This document shows, piece after piece, positions 1 through 5,396 of a stretch of 6,346 bases of DNA. The stretch lies in the NCBI GenBank assembly GCA_030635865.1, contig DAOVYA010000093.1, positions 1 through 6,346 on the forward strand, given 5' to 3'. Each line of letters starts with the position of its first letter. The stretch's first letter is position 1. Made by a program: the position numbers and the translations under genes. Source of the stretch: Gammaproteobacteria bacterium (GTDB taxonomy: Bacteria; Pseudomonadota; Gammaproteobacteria; UBA9214). Below the pieces are notes generated by a model. It was not told the origin of the DNA. It searched no databases and was given only the letters and a program-made list of their open reading frames with translations.

Positions 1-1185
1 AGGCTGAACTTCCATGTCGAAACGGCGGGCTGTCTGAAACAGGCGCAGTAACACATTACCGAACGAGATTTCCTTCAGTGGCTTTTCGAAGATCGGTTCA
101 CAAACAGTCCGGATGGCAGACTCGAATTCATCCACCCGGGTACCCGATGGCACCCATTCCGATTCAACATGCAGTTCCGCGACGCGCCGGTAGTCGCGGT
201 TAAAAAATGCCATGAAATTTTCGGCCAGGTAGCGCTGGTCGACCGGGTTTAATGTTCCCATGATGCCGAAGTCAACGGCCTTGTAGCGGCCATCATGACC
301 GACAAAAAGATTGCCCGGGTGCATGTCGGCATGAAAAAAATTGTGACGGAAGACCTGCGTGAAGAAGATCTCGACGCCGCGCTCGGACAGGGTTTTCAGG
401 TCAATGCCATTGGCGCGCAGTGCATCGATATCACTGATCTGTATACCGCTGATTCGCTCCATTACCATGATGTTTGTGCGGCAATGTGGCCAATAGACTT
501 CCGGTACATAGAGAACATTTGTATCACTGAAATTGCGCCGCAGCTGTGAGGCATTGGCAGCTTCACGCAGCAGGTCCAGCTCGTCATACAGTTGCTTTTC
601 GAACTCGGCGACGACCTCGCACAGGTGCAGCCGGTGTCCCGGTTTCCAGTAACGCTCGGTCATGCGCGCGATAGTATGCAAGAGCATGATATCGCGGGTG
701 ATGTATTGCCGGATCTTCGGGCGCAGTACCTTGATAACAACTTCGGTTCCGTCCAGCAGTTGCGCGGTATGCACCTGCGCAATGGAGGCAGCTGCCAGCG
801 GGGTTTCCTGGAAATTCCGGAAGACACTGTCGATCGGTTTTCCATAGGCCGTTTCGATGAGTTCCCTGGCCTGATTCCCCGGGAACGGGGGTACACGGTC
901 CTGCAGGCGTTCAAGTTCTTCGGCAATATCATCCGGCAACAGATCCTGGCGGGTTGACAGTATCTGCCCGAACTTCACATAAATCGGTCCCAGTTCCTCG
1001 ATTGCCTTGCGAATACGTACCCCGCGTGGTCCACGCTTGCGCGGTATCCAGTTCCAGGGTGCGATGTAGTAAAGAATCCGGAATGGACGGAACAGGTGGG
1101 TCGCCAGAATAATTTCATCGAGTCCATGGCGCACCAGTACAAAATTAATGTGTACCAGGCGGAAGATTTGTGCGGGTTTGATCAC
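1..1185 (-). CDS. ubiB: UbiB, ABC1/ADCK-family atypical kinase for ubiquinone biosynthesis (3' end off window)
   Basis: Membrane-associated atypical kinase/ATPase of the UbiB/ABC1/ADCK family, needed for coenzyme Q synthesis in the Ubi pathway. The frame is open for 395 codons with no stop and leaves the window at base 1; the E. coli protein has 546 residues, so about 150 residues, including the C-terminal membrane helices, are missing here. Visible family marks are the KxGQ motif as KFGQ (71-74), the Ala-rich loop that replaces a glycine-rich P-loop (AAASIAQVH, 131-139), the invariant Lys in VVIKVLRP (K152), ELDLLREAANA (about 202-212), the catalytic-loop equivalent HADMHPGN (285-292) and DFG (305-307). 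The chosen start is GTG at 1185-1183, two bases after the ubiJ stop, because the N-terminus MIKPAQIFRLV then aligns with E. coli MTPGEVRRLYF. No good Shine-Dalgarno site is seen, which suggests translation coupled to ubiJ. Confidence 0.96.
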   Translation of the reverse strand, partial: MIKPAQIFRLVHINFVLVRHGLDEIILATHLFRPFRILYYIAPWNWIPRKRGPRGVRIRKAIEELGPIYVKFGQILSTRQDLLPDDIAEELERLQDRVPPFPGNQARELIETAYGKPIDSVFRNFQETPLAAASIAQVHTAQLLDGTEVVIKVLRPKIRQYITRDIMLLHTIARMTERYWKPGHRLHLCEVVAEFEKQLYDELDLLREAANASQLRRNFSDTNVLYVPEVYWPHCRTNIMVMERISGIQISDIDALRANGIDLKTLSERGVEIFFTQVFRHNFFHADMHPGNLFVGHDGRYKAVDFGIMGTLNPVDQRYLAENFMAFFNRDYRRVAELHVESEWVPSGTRVDEFESAIRTVCEPIFEKPLKEISFGNVLLRLFQTARRFDMEVQP

Positions 1186-1187
1186 GC

Positions 1188-1814
1188 TTACTGACCGGGC
1201 TTGCTGTCCAGTGTGTCTTGCAGGCGCTTGATGTGTGCTTCCAGGCGTTCCACATCCATGCCGATCCGGCTTACCCCTGTGCTGAAATTTTCAGTTTCAA
1301 CCCGGGATGGCAAGACGCGTAATTCTTCCTGCAGGTATTCACTGATGTCCTGTTCGATTGTTGTACGGCTATGCCGTAGTATATTTCGCGCATGTCGCGA
1401 GGCATTGCCCAGCTGGTGTGCAATGAAGTCGCCGGTCAGTTTTGACAGCTGCTCCTCCCAGTCGATATCCATCTCATCGAGTATTGCCTTGAAGGCCTGA
1501 CCGGTCTCAACATCACCTTCAATAAGCACTTCTCCCGAGAACAGTGTTCCCCCGGTGTTACTGCCCAGCCCCAACTGAGCCATTCCCAGTGGTGTGCCAC
1601 GCAATACGGTGTTTGCTTCGCCTTCGAACCGGTCTGTCAAGCGGATGCCCTGTTCACCCGGCAGGATAAACAGTTTTAGATCAAGGCCGCGTAGTTCAAG
1701 GGCGATGCATTGTCCGTACAGTTGTGCCATGCGTGCACCGGCATCCGGATCCAGGCGCAGGTAGCGATTGATCGCGGACTCAAAACCGGAAATGATAGCC
1801 GATGGCAGTTTCAT
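1188..1814 (-). CDS. ubiJ: UbiJ, SCP2-domain accessory factor of ubiquinone biosynthesis
   Basis: Lipid-binding accessory protein of the aerobic ubiquinone pathway; in E. coli it belongs, with UbiK, to the soluble Ubi complex that handles hydrophobic intermediates. With the start at 1814 the protein has 208 residues, against 201 in E. coli. Residues about 14-110 form an SCP2-like domain with the stretch LFSGEVLIEGDVETGQAF (92-109), the counterpart of E. coli SGELEVQGDIQVVQNF. The charged C-terminus (about 184-204, DVERLEAHIKRLQDTLDS) looks like a coiled coil, as expected for partner binding. The frame is open 38 codons further upstream to an ATG at 1928 that would overlap the end of ubiE. I prefer 1814 because AGGGGA lies 6 bases before it and the first residues MKLPSAIISGFESAINRYL match the family N-terminus. 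It lies between ubiE and ubiB, the usual place. Confidence 0.93.
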   Translation of the reverse strand: MKLPSAIISGFESAINRYLRLDPDAGARMAQLYGQCIALELRGLDLKLFILPGEQGIRLTDRFEGEANTVLRGTPLGMAQLGLGSNTGGTLFSGEVLIEGDVETGQAFKAILDEMDIDWEEQLSKLTGDFIAHQLGNASRHARNILRHSRTTIEQDISEYLQEELRVLPSRVETENFSTGVSRIGMDVERLEAHIKRLQDTLDSKPGQ

Positions 1815-1820
1815 TGTGTT

Positions 1821-1826
1821 TCCCCT
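1821..1826 (-). promoter_or_regulatory. Ribosome binding site of ubiJ
   Basis: On the minus strand AGGGGA (1826 to 1821) is followed by six bases and then ATG at 1814-1812. This decides the ubiJ start in favour of the 208-residue form over the 246-residue open frame that begins inside ubiE. Confidence 0.65.
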
Positions 1827-1896
1827 GCCAGCAGTGTATCGCAAAACAGGTCCGCTACCCCGGGAGAAAGATAACCGAACAGCATGCACGCCAGCA

Positions 1897-2640
1897 TCAA
1901 AACTTGTAGCCCCTATGGATGGCAACAATGCCGCCGCTCAGGTTGTGATAGCCGCAGTCCTCGAAGCCGGCCTGTTCCATCATACCTTGTAGCGCATCCT
2001 GGTCCGGGTGCATGCGGATCGACTCGGCGAGGTAGCGGTAACTGTTCTCATCTTTTGCAATCAAGCGCCCCAGTTCTGGCAGTACCTTGAATGAATAAAA
2101 ATCATAGGCCGGTTTCAGTGCACTGGCGGGTTTTGAGAATTCCAGTACGAGCAGGCAGCCACCAGGACGCAGCGTGTGGAACATGGAATCCAGAGCGCGT
2201 TGTATGTTGGTGACATTGCGCAGGCCGAAAGCAATGGTTACCAGGTCGAAATGGTTGTCGGGGAACGGTAACTGTTCAGCGTTTGCGAGGACAAAGCTGA
2301 CGTTACCGGTTACACCCTTGTCGATCAGTTGCGAGCGCCCGTTTGCCAGCATCGCGGCGTTGATGTCAGACAGTACCACGTGCCCGGTATTGCCAACTTC
2401 GGGTGCAATCAGGCGGGCCAGGTCTCCGGTGCCACTGGCGAGGTCGAGTACCAGTTGTCCCGGCCTGAGTCCGGCCATGTTGATTGCAAAACGTTTCCAC
2501 AGTCGGTGGATGCCGAACGACATCAAGTCGTTCATCAGGTCATAGTCGTCTGCAACGGAATCGAATACTTCCCGTACATGCCGCGATTTTTCCTTCACGG
2601 GGACATCATGAAAACCGAAATGTGTGGTTTTGTCTGGCAT
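1897..2640 (-). CDS. ubiE: UbiE, demethylmenaquinone / 2-methoxy-6-polyprenyl-1,4-benzoquinol C-methyltransferase
   Basis: SAM-dependent class I methyltransferase that adds the ring C-methyl group in ubiquinone synthesis (demethoxyubiquinol step) and, in organisms with menaquinone, converts demethylmenaquinol to menaquinol. Length is 247 residues (251 in E. coli), with near-collinear similarity from THFGF at the N-terminus to HRGYKF at the C-terminus. Visible marks: the UbiE signature [17 protein letters not shown] (33-49), SAM motif [11 protein letters not shown] (64-73), the acidic residue of motif II (VVLSDIN, D92), LPFPDNHFD (124-132), AFGLRNV (137-143), the second signature [15 protein letters not shown] (157-171) and [15 protein letters not shown] (200-214). 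Motif I has Ser where E. coli has the first Gly of AGGTGD. The start is ATG at 2640, giving [10 protein letters not shown], like E. coli MVDKSQETTHFGF. The ribosome binding site is weak (a purine run AGAAAAG). It follows a 255-base gap, so it may have its own promoter and lead a ubiE-ubiJ-ubiB transcript. Confidence 0.98.
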   Translation of the reverse strand: MPDKTTHFGFHDVPVKEKSRHVREVFDSVADDYDLMNDLMSFGIHRLWKRFAINMAGLRPGQLVLDLASGTGDLARLIAPEVGNTGHVVLSDINAAMLANGRSQLIDKGVTGNVSFVLANAEQLPFPDNHFDLVTIAFGLRNVTNIQRALDSMFHTLRPGGCLLVLEFSKPASALKPAYDFYSFKVLPELGRLIAKDENSYRYLAESIRMHPDQDALQGMMEQAGFEDCGYHNLSGGIVAIHRGYKF

Positions 2641-2704
2641 ATGAGACTTTTCTAAATAATCCTTTATGAATCTACCGCAGGGGCGCCGGAAATCCTAGAT
2701 GGTT

Positions 2705-2866
2705 GTTCATAAACACTGTAATTTTTCTCGCAAAGCTTCCGCTCCTGCTTACGCCCCTTACCTACATCCCTGTAGGCAAAGACGCAAAGGGCGCCAAGAA
2801 AGAAATTATGAACAAGCTTTTATGCCAGGAGTGTATAACTTTGCGATCTTGGCGTCTTTGCGAGAG
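2705..2866. repeat. Nested inverted-repeat (REP/MITE-like) intergenic element
   Basis: Several perfect inverted pairs are nested here: GTTCATAA 2705-2712 with TTATGAAC 2806-2813; TCTCGCAAAG 2726-2735 with CTTTGCGAGA 2856-2865; AAAGCTT 2732-2738 with AAGCTTT 2814-2820; GCAAAGACGC 2776-2785 with GCGTCTTTGC 2852-2861; and GCCAAGA 2793-2799 with TCTTGGC 2847-2853. On the minus strand the right arm reads TCTCGCAAAGACGCCAAGA. From memory, such GCAAAGACGC(C)AAG strings recur between genes in many environmental bacteria, which suggests a dispersed non-coding repeat rather than a site specific to ubiE. No open frame or target-site duplication is evident. Confidence 0.6.
2761..2776. repeat. Perfect 6-bp hairpin with tetraloop
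   Basis: CCTACA (2761-2766), a four-base loop TCCC, and TGTAGG (2771-2776) form a perfect stem. In minus-strand RNA, the sense for ubiE, the loop is GGGA, which fits the stable GNRA class. It abuts the GCAAAGACGC arm. No T-tract follows on either strand, so it is not a classical intrinsic terminator. Confidence 0.6.
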
Positions 2867-2895
2867 TTATTCATTCTGGATGTAAACTAATTTGT

Positions 2896-3255
2896 CTATT
2901 GTCGTTTGTGGCCGGCGGCTTCCAGTTTTTGTAAATACTCCTGCCAGTACTTGTCCTTGTTTTTACCCATGTCATAGAGCGTTTCCCAGGAATAGATACC
3001 GGTATCGTGGCCATCGTCAAAAGATGGCTGTATGGCATAGTTGCCGACCGGGTCAATTGTGTTGATTACAACGTTTTCCTTGCCCAGCTGCAAAACGCCC
3101 TGGCCAGGTCCGTGGCCCTGTACTTCGGCAGAGGGCGAATGTACACGCAAAAACTCGTAGCTGAATTCAAAGCGTTCGCCATCTTCAAATGTAATCTTCA
3201 GTATCCTGGATTTCTTGTGCAGGCTGATCTCGGTTGGCCTGGGAGTATCGGTCAT
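2896..3255 (-). CDS. DUF971 / gamma-butyrobetaine hydroxylase-like N-terminal domain protein, function unknown
   Basis: Small soluble protein of 119 residues made of a single DUF971 (GBBH-like N-terminal) domain. Family marks are LRVHSPSAEVQGHGPGQ (36-52), the strand-rich segment NVVINTIDPVGNYAIQPSF (61-79), DDGHDTGIYSWETLYDMG (80-97) and a charged helical tail with YWQEYLQKLEAAG (103-115). The same fold forms the N-terminal domain of gamma-butyrobetaine dioxygenase, where a Cys-rich loop and a His bind zinc. Here the loop carries Ser-Pro-Ser in place of Cys-Pro-Cys and the whole protein has no cysteine, so zinc binding of that kind is unlikely. It has no dioxygenase domain, signal peptide or membrane segment. 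It follows hslU after 55 bases on the same strand, an arrangement I recall in other gammaproteobacteria, and may be cotranscribed with hslVU. No clear Shine-Dalgarno site precedes ATG 3255. Its biochemical role is not known. Confidence 0.9.
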   Translation of the reverse strand: MTDTPRPTEISLHKKSRILKITFEDGERFEFSYEFLRVHSPSAEVQGHGPGQGVLQLGKENVVINTIDPVGNYAIQPSFDDGHDTGIYSWETLYDMGKNKDKYWQEYLQKLEAAGHKRQ

Positions 3256-3310
3256 GTTTTTTATACCATACTGTAGTTGTCGGGTCTTGATCCTGGCCGC
3301 GTGTCAGTGA

Positions 3311-4639
3311 TCAAAGAATATACCTGCTCAGGTCTTCATCCATTACCAGCGCACCCAGTTGCTCGTTGACGTAGTCAGCATCGATGGTAATAGTGCTGCC
3401 AGACTTGTCTGTAGCTTCAAACGAGATGGATTCAAGCAGTTTTTCCATCACGGTATGCAGGCGGCGTGCACCTATATTTTCACTGCGTTCATTAATCTGG
3501 CTCGCGATTTCGGCAATGCGTTCGATGCTGTCCTGTTCGAACTTCAGCTTGACCGACTCGGTATTGATCAATGCTGTGTATTGTTCAGTCAGCGAGGCAT
3601 CCGGTTCGGTCAGTATGCGTACAAATTCCTCTGCACCCAGGTCGTCCAGCTCTACACGAATCGGCAGACGACCCTGTAATTCCGGAATCAGGTCAGATGG
3701 TTTGGAAAGATGAAAGGCACCGGATGCAATAAACAGGATGTGATCGGTTTTTATCATGCCGTGCTTGGTTGAGACCGTGCTGCCTTCCACGAGCGGCAGC
3801 AAATCACGTTGAACGCCCTCCCGTGATACATCCGGCCCACTGCTATCACTGCGCCGGGTAACCTTGTCGAGCTCGTCTATGAACACGATGCCGTTCTGTT
3901 CGGTATTTTCCAGTGCGCTGAGTTTCAGGTCATCCTCGTTGATCATCTTCGCGGCTTCTTCATCGCATAACAGTCTGTGTGCATCCTTGATGCGCAGCTT
4001 GCGTGTCTTGGTGCGATCGGCACCGATGTTTTGAAACATGCCCTGTAGCTGGCTGGTCATTTCCTCCATGCCGGGCGGCGCCATGATTTCAATACCCATC
4101 GGTGTTACCGAGATATCGATCTCGATCTCCCTGTCATCCAGCGCGCCTTCCCGCAGGCGTTTACGAAACTTCTGGCGGGTGTCCGAGCCGGCATGGTCCT
4201 GGTCATCCGGCGCCATGCTGCGTGGTGCCGGCAGCAGGGCGTCGAGGATGCGTTCCTCGGCGGCATCTTCGGCACGGGTACGCACCCTGGACATGGCGCT
4301 CTCACGTTCCATCTTGACGGCCATGTCCACCAGGTCACGGACGATGGATTCCACGTCACGCCCAACATAGCCGACCTCGGTGAACTTGGTGGCCTCGATC
4401 TTGATAAACGGCGCCTTGGCGAGTTTGGCCAGGCGGCGCGCAATCTCGGTCTTGCCGACCCCGGTAGGTCCGATCATCAGGATGTTCTTGGGGGTGATCT
4501 CGGAGCGCAGTGGTTCATCCACCTGCATCCGGCGCCAGCGGTTGCGCAGAGCGATGGCCACTGCGCGCTTGGCCGCATCCTGGCCGATAATATGCTTGTC
4601 CAGTTCCTGGACAATTTCTCTGGGGGTCATTTCCGACAT
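3311..4639 (-). CDS. hslU: HslU (ClpY), ATPase subunit of the HslUV protease
   Basis: AAA+ unfoldase of the HslUV (ClpYQ) cytoplasmic protease; a hexameric ring that unfolds substrates and threads them into the HslV chamber. Length is 442 residues (443 in E. coli) and the similarity is full-length, from [10 protein letters not shown] to LSRYIL. Visible parts: Walker A GPTGVGKT (57-64), the pore loop GYVGRD (90-95, Tyr91), the intermediate I-domain (about 110-243), Walker [10 protein letters not shown] (251-259, Asp255 and Glu256), the segment [18 protein letters not shown] (266-283), sensor 1 region ILFIASGAF (301-309), GRLP with Arg324, and sensor 2 GARRL (390-394). The C-terminal tail EDLSRYIL is the part that inserts into HslV. 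The start matches E. coli exactly; ATG at 4630 (MTPREIV) is a possible alternative. No Shine-Dalgarno site is visible before either ATG. Confidence 0.98.
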   Translation of the reverse strand: MSEMTPREIVQELDKHIIGQDAAKRAVAIALRNRWRRMQVDEPLRSEITPKNILMIGPTGVGKTEIARRLAKLAKAPFIKIEATKFTEVGYVGRDVESIVRDLVDMAVKMERESAMSRVRTRAEDAAEERILDALLPAPRSMAPDDQDHAGSDTRQKFRKRLREGALDDREIEIDISVTPMGIEIMAPPGMEEMTSQLQGMFQNIGADRTKTRKLRIKDAHRLLCDEEAAKMINEDDLKLSALENTEQNGIVFIDELDKVTRRSDSSGPDVSREGVQRDLLPLVEGSTVSTKHGMIKTDHILFIASGAFHLSKPSDLIPELQGRLPIRVELDDLGAEEFVRILTEPDASLTEQYTALINTESVKLKFEQDSIERIAEIASQINERSENIGARRLHTVMEKLLESISFEATDKSGSTITIDADYVNEQLGALVMDEDLSRYIL

Positions 4640-4729
4640 GTTAGGAGATTTTCATGTTAGTTAACGTAATTACGTTTATATTTAGCAGCAATTAACTGCA
4701 TTTACAGGCTTTTAAGGCTGTTAGCCTGG
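4640..4729. other. AT-rich hslV-hslU spacer with a palindrome and a mini open frame
   Basis: The 90-base spacer is about 34% GC by hand count, visibly lower than the genes beside it. In the minus-strand direction it contains a short hairpin (AGGCT, AAC, AGCCT; 4727 to 4715) directly after the hslV stop, a perfect 14-base palindrome at 4663-4676, and a four-codon frame (ATG at 4655, Met-Lys-Ile-Ser, TAA at 4643-4641) that ends one base before the hslU ATG. No U-tract follows the hairpin, and no convincing promoter or ribosome binding site was found. Confidence 0.5.
4663..4676. repeat. Perfect 14-base palindrome AACGTAATTACGTT upstream of hslU
   Basis: AACGTAATTACGTT equals its own reverse complement and lies 24-37 bases before the hslU start. 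It could be an operator for a dimeric regulator, a weak RNA hairpin, or chance in AT-rich DNA. I do not recognise the motif as the site of a particular regulator. Confidence 0.5.
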
Positions 4730-5263
4730 TCACAATTCCTCGATGGTCAGGCTCTGGTTGGTGTACACGCAGATATCGGCCGCAATATGCAGTGCTTTCT
4801 CGGTGATGGTGCGAGCATCCAGGTCGGTATTATCAAACAGTGCACGCGCTGCAGCCTGCGCAAACGGGCCGCCTGAACCAATGGCCATCAACGCGTGTTC
4901 CGGCTCGATAACATCGCCATTGCCGCTGATGATCAGCGAGGCACTGGCATCGGCAACCACCAGCAGGGCCTCCAGGTGGCGCAGCATCTTGTTGGTGCGC
5001 CAGTCCTTTGCCAGTTCTACCGCCGCACGGGTCAGTTGGCCACCAAACGCCTCAAGTTTCGCCTCAAACAGCTCAAACAGGGTGAAGGCATCCGCCGTGC
5101 CGCCGGCAAAACCGGCGATGACTTTATCGTCATACAGGCGGCGTACCTTGCGAGCATTGCCCTTCATGATGGTGTCACCCATCGTTACCTGTCCGTCACC
5201 GCCAATGACCACACTGTCATTGCGCCGCACGGACAGGATGGTCGTACCTCGGAACTGCTCCAC
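4730..5263 (-). CDS. hslV: HslV (ClpQ), N-terminal threonine peptidase subunit of the HslUV protease
   Basis: Proteasome-beta-like peptidase that forms a double hexamer and degrades proteins fed in by HslU. Length is 177 residues and it aligns end to end with E. coli HslV (176). Visible parts: the catalytic TTILSVRR (Thr7-Thr8 in the precursor), the [22 protein letters not shown] block (22-43) with Lys34 as the likely Thr1-Ser-Lys system lysine, [20 protein letters not shown] (48-67), the active-site-loop region [16 protein letters not shown] (126-141) and [11 protein letters not shown] at the C-terminus. The N-terminus MEQFRG precedes the first Thr, so a six-residue propeptide, not just Met, must be removed after Gly6 to free the active threonine. 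The start codon is GTG at 5263-5261, set by AGGAGA six bases upstream; no upstream ATG fits as well. It follows xerC after a 128-base gap and precedes hslU. Confidence 0.97.
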   Translation of the reverse strand: MEQFRGTTILSVRRNDSVVIGGDGQVTMGDTIMKGNARKVRRLYDDKVIAGFAGGTADAFTLFELFEAKLEAFGGQLTRAAVELAKDWRTNKMLRHLEALLVVADASASLIISGNGDVIEPEHALMAIGSGGPFAQAAARALFDNTDLDARTITEKALHIAADICVYTNQSLTIEEL

Positions 5264-5269
5264 GTGTGG

Positions 5270-5275
5270 TCTCCT
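5270..5275 (-). promoter_or_regulatory. Ribosome binding site of hslV
   Basis: AGGAGA on the minus strand (5275 to 5270), then six bases and GTG at 5263-5261. This is the best Shine-Dalgarno site in the window, and it supports the GTG start and the MEQFRG propeptide. Confidence 0.75.
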
Positions 5276-5292
5276 GGAAAAACGGGCGTACG

Positions 5293-5322
5293 ATTGTACA
5301 CCATCCTTTCCGTTCAGATCAG
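5293..5322 (-). promoter_or_regulatory. Candidate sigma70-type promoter of hslVU
   Basis: The minus strand has TACAAT (5298 to 5293), five of six matches to the -10 consensus, about 30 bases before the hslV GTG. It would place a start point near 5286 and a short leader that contains the ribosome binding site. The best -35 at fitting distance is CTGATC (5322 to 5317, 18-base spacer), a poor match. Plausible but unproven. Confidence 0.3.
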
Positions 5323-5369
5323 TATGAATTTAAAGGGATTTTTGGAAAAGTGAACGAGACTGCCGGGTG

Positions 5370-5396
5370 TATGGGCGTGTGACTTAATGGTTCAGC
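5370..5396 (-). promoter_or_regulatory. Candidate heat-shock (sigma32-like) promoter of hslVU
   Basis: On the minus strand GCTGAA (5396 to 5391, overlapping the xerC stop) is followed after 15 bases by CCCATA (5375 to 5370). This resembles the sigma32 pattern CTTGAA - CCCCAT, matching the last four bases of the -35 and most of the -10. hslVU is a sigma32 regulon member in E. coli, so the position makes sense. The match is partial and this remains a suggestion. Confidence 0.25.

Larger units (their letters stand above)
2641..2895. other. 255-base intergenic region upstream of ubiE
   Basis: Non-coding stretch between the DUF971 stop and the ubiE start. Bases 2705-2866 hold the inverted-repeat element described separately. 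Reading toward ubiE, two weak sigma70-like pairs can be drawn: TTGCGA (2733 to 2728), 16 bases, TATGAA (2711 to 2706); and TTACAG, 18 bases, TAGGAT just downstream. Each hexamer matches consensus poorly and the first -35 lies inside a repeat arm, so neither is called as a promoter. I see no U-tract terminator after the DUF971 gene. Short open frames on the + strand here have no recognisable protein character. Confidence 0.5.

Noticed and set aside
295..957. Open frames of 84 and 121 residues on the + strand
   Set aside because: They are antisense to ubiB, which reads without interruption through the whole region with all family motifs; their translations show no recognisable domain.
2761..2866. 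CRISPR array or intrinsic terminator
   Set aside because: The repeats are inverted rather than direct and evenly spaced, and no stem is followed by a T-tract on either strand.
2699..2890. + strand open frames of 60-63 residues in the ubiE upstream gap
   Set aside because: They run through the inverted-repeat element, and their residues simply mirror the repeat sequence; no ribosome binding site or family likeness.
3359..4664. Several + strand open frames of 71-155 residues opposite hslU
   Set aside because: They are antisense shadows of a full-length, clearly conserved hslU and show no domain of their own.
4654..4695. + strand 13-codon frame (MLVNVITFIFSSN) with AGGAG upstream
   Set aside because: A good Shine-Dalgarno match and hydrophobic residues suggested a toxin-like peptide, but it is very short, antisense to the hslU leader, and no promoter or antitoxin RNA signal was found.
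4743..5353. + strand open frames of 194 and 152 residues opposite hslV
   Set aside because: Antisense to the complete hslV; long only because of codon bias in the real gene, with no protein-like motif.
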